NCBI GenBank assembly: GCA_001916715.1
Contig: MNSZ01000046.1
Coordinates: forward strand, 18,292 to 82,291
Direction: 5' to 3'
Length of the DNA stretch: 64,000 nucleotides
DNA from: Firmicutes bacterium CAG:24053_14
GTDB taxonomy: Bacteria > Bacillota > Clostridia > Oscillospirales > Oscillospiraceae
Both the position numbers and the translations under genes were made by a program. The number at the start of each line of letters is the position of its first letter. Positions within the stretch are counted from its first letter, which is position 1. Shown here one piece after another: positions 50,881 through 59,529 of the stretch. The notes below the pieces were generated by a model, which was not told the DNA's origin, did not search any database, and saw only the letters and a program-made list of their open reading frames with translations.

Positions 50881-52719
50881 TTATTCGACAGTCACCGACT
50901 TTGCAAGATTTCTGGGCTTATCGATATCGCAGCCACGCAGCAGCGCAACATAGTACGCGAAAAGCTGAAGCGGCACAACGCCCAGAGAAGGCTGAAGTAT
51001 CGTGTGTGTCTCGGGAACGGAAATGACGTTCTCCACGGTCTTTTTCATCTCGGCAACATTGCTCTCGGTCGTGAGCGCAAGCACATCCGCGCCGCGCGCC
51101 TGAACCTCAACGATGTTGCTCATGGCTTTGTCAAACAGAGGCTCGTAGGTGCCGAGGGCTATGACGAGGGTACCGTCCTCGATGAGGGAAATGGTTCCGT
51201 GCTTAAGCTCGCCCGATGCGTATGCCTCGGAGTGGATATAGGATATCTCCTTAAGCTTGAGCGAACCCTCAAGACCCATGGCATAGTCAAGGTTGCGGCC
51301 GATGAAGAACACGGAGTTGTGGTTGAAGTAGTTCGAGGCAAAATGCTTTATATCCTCGATATCCTCAAGCATCTGCTCCATCTTGCCCGGCAGACGAAGA
51401 AGCTCCTCGATTATCTCGTCGTACTGCGCGGCGCTTACAGTGCCCAGAGCGTCGGCAAAGTAAAGCCCCAGCATGTTGAGCAGGACAAGCTGCGTGCTAT
51501 ATGCCTTAGTTGTTGCAACGGCGATCTCGGGGCCTGCCCAGGTGTAGAGCACATCGTCCGATTCTCTGGCTATGGAGCTGCCGACAACGTTTACTATCGA
51601 AAGTATGTGCGCTCCCCTTGCCTTTGCTTCGCGCAGCGCCGCCATCGTATCGAGCGTTTCGCCCGATTGGCTGATGACGATAACGAGCGTCTTGTCATCG
51701 ACAAGCGGATCACTGTAACGGAATTCCGAAGCGAGGCAGACCTCGACCGGCTTGCGCATGAGTCGCTCAAGATTATACTTGCCCACCACACCAACATGAT
51801 ATGACGAGCCGCAGGCGATTATGAATATGCGGCTTACGTCTTTGATCTGCTCGGCGGTGAATTTCATATCCTCGAACACGATGCGGTTATCGCGGATGCG
51901 GCTGAACGCCGTTTTGCGTATAGCCTCGGGCTGCTCCATGATCTCCTTGAGCATGAAGTGTGCATAACCGCCCTTTTCAGCCGCGGATACATCCCAGTCG
52001 ATCGTGTGGTGCTCTTTTTCGATGGTCTGCTCCATTGCATTATAAAACTGCACCTTGTCGGCGGAGATGACGGCGACCTCGCCGTCTTCCATATACGAAA
52101 CGTCGCGCGTGTGCTTTATTATCGCGGTGACGTCGCTTGCTATGTAGTTGCTGCCCTCGCCGTAGCCGATAAGCAGCGGCGCATCCTTGCGCGCGGCGAT
52201 GAAATGCTCCGGCTCGTCAACGCACAGTATACCCAGCGCATACGCGCCCTCGATGCGGCGCAGAACGCGGAACACAGCCTCAAGCGCATTGCCGCACTCG
52301 GCATAGTAGAACGAAACGAGCTGGCTTACCACCTCGGTGTCGGTATCGGAGATGAATTTATAGCCGTTGGATATAAGAAAATCGCGCAGCTCAACATAGT
52401 TTTCGATTATGCCGTTGTGAACAACGGCGATCTTGCCGTCGCCGCTGAGATGGGGATGGGCATTGACGTCGTTCGGCTCGCCGTGCGTTGCCCAGCGTGT
52501 GTGGCCGATGCCGATGGTGCCCTCTACGCTTTTGCCGCCCTGTATCATATCCCTGAGCACCTTCAGGCGGCCCTTTGATTTTTTGACCTGCAGCTTTTTA
52601 TCGCCGGATATAACGGCGATACCGGCAGAGTCATAGCCTCGGTATTCCAGTCTTTCCAGTCCGTCAAGCAGTATGGGAGCTGCCTGCTCCCCTCCTGCAA
52701 AGCCAACTATTCCGCACAT
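50881..52719 (-). CDS. glmS: Glutamine-fructose-6-phosphate aminotransferase
   Basis: A 612-residue enzyme making glucosamine-6-phosphate for wall precursors. Start MCGIVGFAGGEQAAP gives the catalytic N-terminal cysteine (C2) of the class II glutaminase domain; RGYDSAG, HTRWATHGEPN and DTEVVSQL are further glutaminase blocks. Two SIS isomerase domains follow (CGSSYHVG, ISQSGETLDT) and the end is LAKSVTVE. ATG 52719 follows AAAGGAA. A longer frame exists but lacks sense. No glmS ribozyme was found in the short leader. Confidence 0.97.
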   Translation of the reverse strand: MCGIVGFAGGEQAAPILLDGLERLEYRGYDSAGIAVISGDKKLQVKKSKGRLKVLRDMIQGGKSVEGTIGIGHTRWATHGEPNDVNAHPHLSGDGKIAVVHNGIIENYVELRDFLISNGYKFISDTDTEVVSQLVSFYYAECGNALEAVFRVLRRIEGAYALGILCVDEPEHFIAARKDAPLLIGYGEGSNYIASDVTAIIKHTRDVSYMEDGEVAVISADKVQFYNAMEQTIEKEHHTIDWDVSAAEKGGYAHFMLKEIMEQPEAIRKTAFSRIRDNRIVFEDMKFTAEQIKDVSRIFIIACGSSYHVGVVGKYNLERLMRKPVEVCLASEFRYSDPLVDDKTLVIVISQSGETLDTMAALREAKARGAHILSIVNVVGSSIARESDDVLYTWAGPEIAVATTKAYSTQLVLLNMLGLYFADALGTVSAAQYDEIIEELLRLPGKMEQMLEDIEDIKHFASNYFNHNSVFFIGRNLDYAMGLEGSLKLKEISYIHSEAYASGELKHGTISLIEDGTLVIALGTYEPLFDKAMSNIVEVQARGADVLALTTESNVAEMKKTVENVISVPETHTILQPSLGVVPLQLFAYYVALLRGCDIDKPRNLAKSVTVE

Positions 52720-52767
52720 AAGCAAAAATTCCTTTCGGATAAAAATACTTCGATAATATTGATTGTC

Positions 52768-52796
52768 ATTATACCAGTTTATTCTCACATTTGCAA
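52768..52796 (-). promoter_or_regulatory. Sigma-A promoter of glmS
   Basis: On the minus strand TTGCAA (52791-52796), 17-base spacer, TATAAT (52768-52773), with TG-n extension. Leader is about 40 bases only. Confidence 0.8.
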
Positions 52797-52802
52797 TCAA
52801 TA

Positions 52803-52830
52803 AGGCCGCCGAATCGCTCCGACGGCCCTC
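52803..52830 (-). terminator. Hairpin after azlD, probable terminator
   Basis: GGCCG-CG stem with CG-CGGCC and one wobble, separating azlD from the glmS promoter; T tract (TTATTG) is weak. Confidence 0.5.
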
Positions 52831-52846
52831 TTGATTTTGTAAACTT

Positions 52847-53179
52847 TTAAAAAACGAACTGCACGAGCAGCATGTACGCGACGGTGCCTCCTCCGACGGA
52901 AAGAAGCAGGTTTTCCTTCCACTCGTAGCTCAAAACCACAAACAGAGCCGCGATAAGCTCCGGCAATCCGTGCGAGCCTGTGAATATCGGCGTATTTTTA
53001 AAGCAATAGACCACGAGCAGACCCATGAGCGCCGGCGGCAGCACGCGCCCGAGGTATTTTACAAACGCCGGAGTTTCCTTCTTGCCGGAAAAGGCCAAAA
53101 ACGGCAGCCAGCGCGAGATCTGCGTTCCGACGGCTATGGCGAGGATGATGATAAGCGTCTGAATAACGGTAAGCTTCAC
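52847..53179 (-). CDS. azlD: Branched-chain amino acid exporter subunit AzlD
   Basis: A 110-residue membrane protein with four hydrophobic segments (TLIIILAIAVGTQISRWLPF, LPPALMGLLVVYCF and two more), the small partner of AzlC. Overlaps azlC by four bases. Confidence 0.88.
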   Translation of the reverse strand: MKLTVIQTLIIILAIAVGTQISRWLPFLAFSGKKETPAFVKYLGRVLPPALMGLLVVYCFKNTPIFTGSHGLPELIAALFVVLSYEWKENLLLSVGGGTVAYMLLVQFVF

Positions 53180-53874
53180 AGTTTATTCCTCCCCAACCAA
53201 AAGACTAAGAGCATGCCGGCAAGCGCCGGAATGAGGAACATCGTCGGCCCGAAGGCTACGCGCGCAAGCAGCGTCACGGCAACGCCGATGATGCACGCCG
53301 GGCGCTTGGCCTTGTCCTTCCACTGCTGGAGGAAGAACACGATAAACAGCGCGTTGAGCGCAAAATCAAGCCCCGTTGTGTCAAACGTTATGATCTTGCC
53401 GAGCACACTGCCGAGCGCCGTGAGGCCGCACCAGTAAACATACAAGAGCAGAGTCTGCCCGAAGAAGAAATACCGCGGCTCCATCCCCTCCGGAGCATCG
53501 GAGGATACCGCCAGCGAGAAAGGCTCATCGGCCAGAGCATAGATAAGAAACGGCTTGAACGGCTGCGTATCCTTATATTTTTCAAGCAGCGCAAGTCCGT
53601 AAAACGTGTGTCGGAAATTCACGAAATAGCTCATTATGAGCATCTGCACAGGGTCAAATCTGGCCGCCATCATCGGCACCGCCGCTATCTGCATTCCGCC
53701 GCAGAAGCATATCATAGAAAACAGCAACGTCCACAGGGGGCCGTAGCCGAGTTCTTCCATCAAAACCCCGTAGGTCAGTGCAACGAATATCCAGCCGAAA
53801 AAGATCGGAACCGTGGACGGGAACGCGGCCTTGACACCGCGAAAAACTTCTTTTATCTCAACTTTTCTTTTCAT
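53176..53874 (-). CDS. azlC: Branched-chain amino acid exporter subunit AzlC
   Basis: A 232-residue membrane protein. FGWIFVALTYGVLMEELGYG and FVNFRHTFYGLALLEKYKD, with the conserved R-H, are AzlC hallmarks. AzlCD exports branched-chain amino acids or azaleucine. The gene starts at ATG 53874 just after the secG terminator. Confidence 0.9.
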   Translation of the reverse strand: MKRKVEIKEVFRGVKAAFPSTVPIFFGWIFVALTYGVLMEELGYGPLWTLLFSMICFCGGMQIAAVPMMAARFDPVQMLIMSYFVNFRHTFYGLALLEKYKDTQPFKPFLIYALADEPFSLAVSSDAPEGMEPRYFFFGQTLLLYVYWCGLTALGSVLGKIITFDTTGLDFALNALFIVFFLQQWKDKAKRPACIIGVAVTLLARVAFGPTMFLIPALAGMLLVFWLGRNKL

Positions 53875-53880
53875 GGCAAT

Positions 53881-53908
53881 AAAAAAGCGCAGCCGAAAAC
53901 GACTGCGC
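53881..53908 (-). terminator. Terminator after secG
   Basis: Stem GCGCAG/CTGCGC with inner CG pairs and AAAA loop (TTTT on the minus strand), followed by T6 on the minus strand; keeps secG separate from azlCD. Confidence 0.8.
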
Positions 53909-53934
53909 AGTGCTTTCTGAAATTTGCGCGCTTA

Positions 53935-54171
53935 TCAGATAAGGTTCAGCACGAGGGTGAGGATAACGAAAGCGATTGCAAACCACTTGGTGGCCTTTGC
54001 AAGCTTTGCATCCAGAGACTTTGCCTTGCCCTTGCTCAGGAAGGTCTCTGCGCCGCCGGCGATAGCACCGGACAAGCCTGCGCTTTTACCGCTCTGAAGA
54101 AGGACGACGACCGTTACAGCAAGGCCGGAGAGGAGCTGAAGGATGGTGAGAATGAGTTTCAAAGTGTTCAT
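53935..54171 (-). CDS. secG: Preprotein translocase subunit SecG
   Basis: A 78-residue two-helix membrane protein of the Sec channel. Segments LKLILTILQLLSGLAVTVVVLLQSG and FAIAFVILTLVLNLI surround the loop GLSGAIAGGAETFLSKGKAKSLD, which is diagnostic for SecG. ATG 54171. Confidence 0.94.
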   Translation of the reverse strand: MNTLKLILTILQLLSGLAVTVVVLLQSGKSAGLSGAIAGGAETFLSKGKAKSLDAKLAKATKWFAIAFVILTLVLNLI

Positions 54172-54260
54172 TTATATTCAATCCTTTCGATTTTGACATA
54201 TTAGCTTATCTACTATACCACAAGCATTTCCGGAATACAAGAAAAATTTACACTATTTTT

Positions 54261-55574
54261 TTACCACACCTGCCATCGGAGCAGGAAAAATATGAAATAT
54301 GCGAAAAACAGGAGCGCGCTCAGCAGGACAAGTACGCGCTCGGTGCGCGCATTTTCCGTAAGCGCCGACATTGCCGCCGGAAGTGAGATCATCGCCGCAA
54401 GATAGCGCGGCGCACTCAGAAGCCATGTCGCGCCCATCGTCACCACAAAATACGCGATAAAATACGCCGTATACGATGCGCGCATCCTTTTTGCGGCAAG
54501 TATCATCACCGCAAGCGACAAAAGCTGCGCCAAAAGGTTCGGCAGCCACAGTCCCCATAAAAGCGCCGGGCTTTTTGCCGCCGCCGATACGGCGTTTTCC
54601 GTCTGGTATGCGGCGGTGCCGAAAAACCATCCGAGCTGCTGGTGCCAGTGGATGCTCTGATACTCCATGAATTTGAACGCATCGCCGGACACGGAGTAGT
54701 TTACCATGCAATAGGCCGCAAAGCCGAGCGGCACCATAAAAAGAGCAATATATTCGCGCGCCTTTGCCCTTGAGCGGACAAGCTCAAACAGTATCGGCAC
54801 GACGAGGATGAGTCCGGGCGAGCGAGTGAACGCGGCGTATGCGCCCAAAAGGCCGCCGGTCCGTATCCTGCCGGTGCGAACAAGATACAGGCACGACACC
54901 GTACACAGAACAAAAAGGCTCTCGCTCATGGGGGCGGCGAAGAAAAATGCCGCCGGACAAAGCGCAAAAAATTTCACCGCACGCAGAGCCGCCGCACTTT
55001 CCATGTCAAGGCACATAAGCTTATACAGCATAACGCCCGAGCCTGCAAAGCACAGCGCCGAAACGAAAAGCCCGGCTGCAAGGCAGTCTCCCGTGAGATA
55101 CGAAAAAAGCCTCACGACAACGGGGTAGCCCGGCAGGAAAACGAGCTGCACGAGCCTGTCCCACTCGCCGTCGGACAGGTACCAGTCGCGTGCTATGTCC
55201 ATATAGTGCTGACTGTCGGTGCACAGCCAGAAGCGAACATAGCCGCCGACAGTCTCGTCATAGCCGAGAATTTTGCGCAACACAAAGCCGAGGATGAGGA
55301 TAACGACATCCCATATTATGATAAGCGCAAAAATGCGCGCGCAGACCGTGCCGTCGGCCGTGCCGAGGCGAGCTTCGTCTTTTTCTCGCCAGAACGCGCA
55401 CCACTCGGGTACAAAGCGCAGGCACAACGCGAGCATAAGCAGCGCGCTGATAACGGCGGCGGCATAGCCGGCTGCGCCGTAGCTGCTGCCGGCGCACCAG
55501 AGCGCAAACGCCGCCGCAAGCGCGGCCGTGCCGAGCGCGGATATTAACTTTTCGGGAAATTCATCGTTTAGCAT
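54261..55574 (-). CDS. Polytopic membrane protein, PIG-V/mannosyltransferase-like
   Basis: A 437-residue membrane protein with about nine hydrophobic segments. The luminal-type motif WLCTDSQHYMDIARDWYL near residue 120 and GYPVVVRLF resemble the PIG-V (GPI mannosyltransferase 2)-like family, which uses polyprenyl-phosphate sugars. A glutamate/aspartate early in the first loop is expected; D in 'TDSQHYMDIA' fits. Function inferred from fold only; it may glycosylate wall polymers. The N-terminal start ATG 55574 has no clear ribosome site; a -10-like TTATAA lies just upstream, so a near-leaderless message is possible. Confidence 0.65.
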   Translation of the reverse strand: MLNDEFPEKLISALGTAALAAAFALWCAGSSYGAAGYAAAVISALLMLALCLRFVPEWCAFWREKDEARLGTADGTVCARIFALIIIWDVVILILGFVLRKILGYDETVGGYVRFWLCTDSQHYMDIARDWYLSDGEWDRLVQLVFLPGYPVVVRLFSYLTGDCLAAGLFVSALCFAGSGVMLYKLMCLDMESAAALRAVKFFALCPAAFFFAAPMSESLFVLCTVSCLYLVRTGRIRTGGLLGAYAAFTRSPGLILVVPILFELVRSRAKAREYIALFMVPLGFAAYCMVNYSVSGDAFKFMEYQSIHWHQQLGWFFGTAAYQTENAVSAAAKSPALLWGLWLPNLLAQLLSLAVMILAAKRMRASYTAYFIAYFVVTMGATWLLSAPRYLAAMISLPAAMSALTENARTERVLVLLSALLFFAYFIFFLLRWQVW

Positions 55575-55681
55575 AGCACTTATAATAACATAACCGCTGC
55601 GCAAATTAAAGCCCCGGCAATTGACTTCACCGCGGCGCGGTGCTAATATTCTTGCATAAATCATTCAAGAAGGGTATCAAA

Positions 55682-57046
55682 ATGCAGGAAGACAAGTCAT
55701 TTCTCGGCACACAGCCGATAAAAAAGCTGCTGCCCAAGCTCGCCGTGCCAACTGTTATCGCGCAGCTTGTCAACATGCTGTACAACATCGTTGACCGCAT
55801 ATACATCGGGCACATCCCCGAGGTCGGCAGTCTTGCGCTGACCGGCATCGGCGTTTGCATGCCGCTTATACTCATCGTTTCGGCCTTTTCGGCCTTCGTA
55901 GCTTCCGGCGGCGCTCCGCGAGCATCGATATTCATGGGGCGCGGCGACTGTGATTCGGCGGAAAGGACGCTCGGCGGCTGTCTTACGATGCAGGTGATCA
56001 TCTCTCTGCTGCTCACCGCCGCCATGCTCATATGGAAAGACGAGCTTCTGTATCTTTTCGGCGCGAGCGAAAACACCATTTACTACGCCGCCGACTACAT
56101 GGGCATATACGCCCTCGGCACGATCTTCGTGCAGATAACGCTGGGGCTGAACGCATTCATAACCGCGCAGGGCTTTGCAAAGGTCGGCATGAAAACGGTT
56201 ATCATCGGCGCTGCGCTCAACATTGTGCTTGACCCCGTATTTATCTTCGCGTTCGGCATGGGCGTGAAAGGCGCTGCACTTGCAACGGTCATTTCGCAGG
56301 CCGTATCCTGTGCGTGGGTCATCTCGTTTCTCTGCGGCAGCAAAACCGTTTTGCGGCTTAAAAAGGAAAATCTTCTGCCCGGACTGCGGCTTATGCCTCC
56401 GTGCATCGCGCTGGGTCTTTCGGTTTTTGTCATGCAGGCGAGCGAGAGCGTCATATCCATGTGCTTCAACACCTCCCTGCTGCGCTACGGCGGCGATATC
56501 GCAGTCGGCGCAATGACGATACTTTCAAGCGTCATGCAGTTTGCAATGCTGCCGCTTCAGGGCGTGGCGCAGGGCGCGCAGCCTATAACGAGCTATAACT
56601 TCGGCGCAGGAAACTCAGCGCGCGTGCGCGAAAGCTTCCGCCTGCTGCTGACGGTGTGCCTTGTGTATTCCGTTGCGCTGTGGGGGCTTGTTATGCTGTT
56701 TCCGCGCATTTTCGTCGGAATGTTCGCCTCGGATGCGCAGCTTATTGACTTTGCCTCGCGCGCTTTGAGGATCTACTGCGGCGCAATGTTCATCTTCGGC
56801 ATACAGACATCGTGCCAGATGACCTTCGTTTCCATTGGCTATGCCCTGTGCTCGATCATCGTCGCAGTTATGCGCAAATTTGTGCTGCTCATCCCGCTTA
56901 TCTACATTATGCCGCAGCTTTTATCAGACAAGGTGAGCGCCGTTTACGCCGCTGAGCCTGTCGCCGATTCCCTGGCCGTGATCTTCACAGCCGTCATGTT
57001 CGCCGTGAACTTCAAAAAAGCGCTGCGGAAGATGGAAGAAAAATAA
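55682..57046 (+). CDS. MATE-family multidrug efflux transporter
   Basis: A 454-residue antiporter with twelve hydrophobic segments. The N-terminal VPTVIAQLVNMLYNIVDRIYIGHIP block is the MATE signature and repeats weakly in the second half (FVMQASESVISMCFNTSLLRYGG). It exports cationic drugs or metabolites with Na+ or H+. ATG 55682 is used: AAGGG lies eight bases upstream. The terminator-like antisense unit follows its end. Confidence 0.93.
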   Translation: MQEDKSFLGTQPIKKLLPKLAVPTVIAQLVNMLYNIVDRIYIGHIPEVGSLALTGIGVCMPLILIVSAFSAFVASGGAPRASIFMGRGDCDSAERTLGGCLTMQVIISLLLTAAMLIWKDELLYLFGASENTIYYAADYMGIYALGTIFVQITLGLNAFITAQGFAKVGMKTVIIGAALNIVLDPVFIFAFGMGVKGAALATVISQAVSCAWVISFLCGSKTVLRLKKENLLPGLRLMPPCIALGLSVFVMQASESVISMCFNTSLLRYGGDIAVGAMTILSSVMQFAMLPLQGVAQGAQPITSYNFGAGNSARVRESFRLLLTVCLVYSVALWGLVMLFPRIFVGMFASDAQLIDFASRALRIYCGAMFIFGIQTSCQMTFVSIGYALCSIIVAVMRKFVLLIPLIYIMPQLLSDKVSAVYAAEPVADSLAVIFTAVMFAVNFKKALRKMEEK

Positions 57047-57070
57047 CTGCGCCGAGCAAAGCCGACGCAG

Positions 57071-57099
57071 TTGACAATTTGAAATCTTTGGGCTATAAT
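57071..57099 (+). promoter_or_regulatory. Consensus promoter of a small antisense RNA
   Basis: TTGACA (57071-57076), 17-base spacer, TATAAT (57094-57099): both hexamers perfect. No protein-coding frame of useful size follows. Confidence 0.8.
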
Positions 57100-57105
57100 C
57101 AAACC

Positions 57106-57199
57106 ACAAGGAGCGATGACCAACGGTCAGCCCTTGGTTAGAAGTTGATAAGTAAACTTAGCAAAATCGTCACCGTGCCGGGTGGCGGTTTTGCTTTTT
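57106..57199 (+). ncRNA. Candidate antisense RNA overlapping the 3' end of the small ORF
   Basis: Predicted transcript of about 94 bases from the consensus promoter to a strong intrinsic terminator (57160-57199: stem of 15 pairs with GTGCCG loop, then T5). The terminator is encoded opposite the final codons of the small ORF 57170-57253, so the two RNAs overlap by about 30 bases at their 3' ends, the layout of type I toxin-antitoxin loci. A 10-codon frame (MTNGQPLVRS) starts two bases after AAGGAG but is probably incidental. Confidence 0.6.
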
Positions 57200-57253
57200 A
57201 ACTCTAATCGTTACCGTGTATCCGAAGATATGTATCGTTAGTGTTATCGGCAT
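57170..57253 (-). CDS. 27-residue small peptide, candidate type I toxin
   Basis: A short frame with sequence MPITLTIHIFGYTVTIRV then KKQNRHPAR. The first 18 residues are apolar with alternating pattern (IxLxIxIF, YTVTIRV), followed by a strongly basic tail. The ribosome site GGGGGGTGA lies five bases upstream, but it is masked in the leader by an 8-bp hairpin (57259-57278). The 3' end lies under the antisense RNA terminator. A promoter with extended -10 is at 57310-57338. The pattern suggests a regulated toxic peptide; toxicity is inferred, not shown. Confidence 0.6.
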   Translation of the reverse strand: MPITLTIHIFGYTVTIRVKKQNRHPAR

Positions 57254-57258
57254 GCGCT

Positions 57259-57278
57259 CACCCCCCTCTCGGGTGGTG
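57259..57278 (-). promoter_or_regulatory. SD-masking hairpin in the small-ORF leader
   Basis: On the minus strand CACCACCC-GAGA-GGGGGGTG forms a hairpin with a GNRA (GAGA) tetraloop and one A-G mismatch, burying the ribosome site. Confidence 0.65.
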
Positions 57279-57309
57279 TAGCTGACTGCCTCGCCCCTTG
57301 CCTGCCAAA

Positions 57310-57338
57310 ATTATACCATAATATTCACAATTTGTAAG
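57310..57338 (-). promoter_or_regulatory. Promoter of the small ORF
   Basis: On the minus strand CTTACA (57333-57338), 17-base spacer, TATAAT (57310-57315) with TGG in front (extended -10). Leader of about 50 bases. Confidence 0.65.
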
Positions 57339-57363
57339 AAGGAACCTCCCATTTGGGATTTCT

Positions 57364-57993
57364 TTATCTTATAAAGTTTGTTGCTATCGGCTCTTCCTTT
57401 TCCGGAAGGCCGAATTTTTCTTTGCCGAGGGCTATGCTTTTCATCAGGAACGTCATGTTCCGCGCAAGCGTTCGCATGGACTGTCTGCCCTCCTCGTCAA
57501 GCTCCGCCTCTCCTGCCGCTCTGCCGTGGATGCTGTTCCAATACTGGCCGGACGCGATCGGCATTCCGGATATGGTGAAGTATTTGTTCAGCTCGTCAAA
57601 CGTCGCCGAGCAGCCGCCGCGGCGCCCGCACACCACGCTTGCGCCGACTTTCATCGTTTTGTCGAAGCTCGTGCTGTAAAACAGCCTGTCCAGGCAGGCG
57701 ACGAGCGTTGCGTTCGCGCTTGCAAAATACACGGGGCTTGCAAGCACAAGTCCGTCGGCAGCTTTGAATTTTTCGGCCAAAGCGTTCACCGCGTCGTCGA
57801 ATACGCACTTGTCGTTTTTGATGCAATAGCCGCAGGCAATGCAGCCGCGCACAGGCTCGGCGCCTATCTGCACGGTCTCGCACTCAACACCGTTTTGCTC
57901 AAACACAGTTTCCATCTCGCGCAGCGCTATCGACGTGTTGCCGCCGACTCGCGGCGAGCCGTTTATTATCAGTACCTTCAGCTTTTCGCTCAT
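57364..57993 (-). CDS. Flavodoxin-family NAD(P)H-dependent oxidoreductase
   Basis: A 209-residue FMN-binding protein. GSPRVGGNTS near residue 12 is the FMN phosphate loop; CIACGYCIKND near 51 holds two cysteines of a CxxC type found in the iron-sulfur flavoprotein group, without a full cluster motif. LASPVYFASANA is the second flavin loop. Likely a two-electron reductase of quinones or metals. Not linked in operon with its neighbours as far as seen; substrate is unknown. Confidence 0.85.
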   Translation of the reverse strand: MSEKLKVLIINGSPRVGGNTSIALREMETVFEQNGVECETVQIGAEPVRGCIACGYCIKNDKCVFDDAVNALAEKFKAADGLVLASPVYFASANATLVACLDRLFYSTSFDKTMKVGASVVCGRRGGCSATFDELNKYFTISGMPIASGQYWNSIHGRAAGEAELDEEGRQSMRTLARNMTFLMKSIALGKEKFGLPEKEEPIATNFIR

Positions 57994-58105
57994 GTTGCAC
58001 CTCCGATCAATTTTTTCATCACATGGTATTTCTCTTGAATAGCCGCCACAGTTGCTACCGCTAACACAAGGTCTGTACTATATCGCAATCCAATTATCCC
58101 CACTG

Positions 58106-59442
58106 TCAATGGCAGAGCAAACATACCGTCTCCACATGGCTTGTTCTCGGGAACATGTCCACAGCTTCGGCGCATTTTAGCTCATAGCCGCTGGAATTGA
58201 ACACGGTTATATCTCGCGCAAGGGTCGCCGGGTTGCAGGAGACGTAAACCACTCTCACAGTGCGCGCACGGCGGCCTCGTCCATGCCCTTTCGCGGCGGA
58301 TCGACAACGACGACCTCCGGCCGCACGCCGTCGCGCAGGAATTTTTCCGCCGCCTCGGATGCGTCGGCGCAGATAAAGTCTGCGTTTTCTATTCCGTTGC
58401 GCCGGGCGTTTTCGCGCGCATTTTCCACAGCCTCGGGGATTATCTCCGCGCCGATCACCTGCTTTGCGGCCCTGGCCAAAAACAGGCTTATAGTTCCGGC
58501 GCCGCAATACATATCCAGCACCGTTTTGCCCTCGGGCGCGGCATACTCGACCGCCTTGCGGTAGAGCTTCTCGGCCTGCGGCGGATTTATCTGATAAAAC
58601 GCCTGCGGCGCAAGCTCATAGACTATGCCGCCGAGACTGTCGCGAATAAATTCGCGCCCCCACAGGGTGTGAAAATCCCCGGCGAGCACGGTGTTCCCGT
58701 CGGACTTATTGACGTTCAAAACTATGCCGCTCAGCTCCGGGCAGGCGCGGCGCATATGCTCAACAAGTGCCTGCGTCCGCGCGCCGAAGCCGCCGGACGC
58801 GACGATGACCGCAACGGCGTCGGTGGTGTTTACCGCGCGGCGAACATACACATGCCGAACAAGGCCGCGCCGCGTTTTTTCATCGTACGCACGTATGCCG
58901 TTTTCGTTTAGAAACCGCACCACGGCGTCGGCGGCTTTGTCGGCGATCTCACTTTGTATAAGGCAGCTCTCCACCGGCACAAGCTCGTGGCTGCGCGGCG
59001 CAAAAAAGCCCTTGCAGGCTTTGCCGCCCTGCTCGCGCACGGCGTAGATGCCCTTATTGCGATAATGCGTCACCTCATCGCTGCCGATAATGGTCTCGGC
59101 CTGAACGGTCTGGCGGCCGATGTGCCGCAGGGCGTCGTTCACACGCTGCTTTTTAAAGCGCAGCTCCTCGTCATAGCTCATGTGCCACAGGCTGCATCCG
59201 CCGCAGCGCAGATAATTTTCGCACTCGGGCGCTCTGCGCTCGGGCGAAATTTTCACCGGCTCGAGCGCGCGGCCGTACACCGCCGAGGCCGTGACCTTGA
59301 CGATGACGATGCGCCACGTTTCGCCGACTATCGTGCGCGGCACGAAAATCGCCCTGCCGAGAATGCGCGCAACGCCGCTTCCCTCGGAATTATAAGCCTC
59401 TATTTCGGCTTCGAATATTTCGTTTTTCTTTAACTGTTCCAT
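58106..59442 (-). pseudogene. 23S rRNA (uracil-5-)-methyltransferase RlmD-like, frame-broken
   Basis: A TrmA/RlmD-family methyltransferase whose reading frame changes near 58255. The first frame (59442 to 58255) has TRAM domain, iron-sulfur cysteines (CENYLRCGGCSLW), a Rossmann SAM site VLDMYCGAGTISLFLA and VVVDPPRKGMDEAAVRAL, then stops. The remaining essential part, VVYVSCNPATLARD with the catalytic cysteine and FPRTSHVE with the acid glutamate, continues in a second frame to 58106. A deletion of about 10-13 bases between them explains this. The first frame alone would lack the catalytic cysteine. Real inactivation versus sequence error cannot be decided here. Confidence 0.85.
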
Positions 59443-59478
59443 ATTTTTATGATATCACGGCAAATTGCATTTTTCAAC

Positions 59479-59510
59479 GAAAAGACCGTTCAATGGAGAA
59501 CGGTCTTTTC
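59479..59510 (-). terminator. Terminator of the sbcD-yhaN operon
   Basis: Stem GAAAAGACCGTT/AACGGTCTTTTC, loop CAATGGAG, T4 follows on the minus strand. Confidence 0.8.
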
Positions 59511-59529
59511 TTTACTATTGATTATTGAT

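Noticed and set aside
52720..52846. glmS ribozyme upstream of glmS
   Set aside because: The promoter at 52768-52796 leaves only about 40 bases of leader, far too short for the ribozyme, and no core motif was seen.
57117..57149. 10-codon frame in the antisense RNA as a leader peptide
   Set aside because: The SD-ATG spacing is only two bases and the frame is very short; no gene follows on that strand for it to control.
58106..58507. Separate 133-residue protein gene
   Set aside because: Only its last 45 residues look like a protein, and they are the missing end of the RlmD-like gene in another frame; no start site fits.
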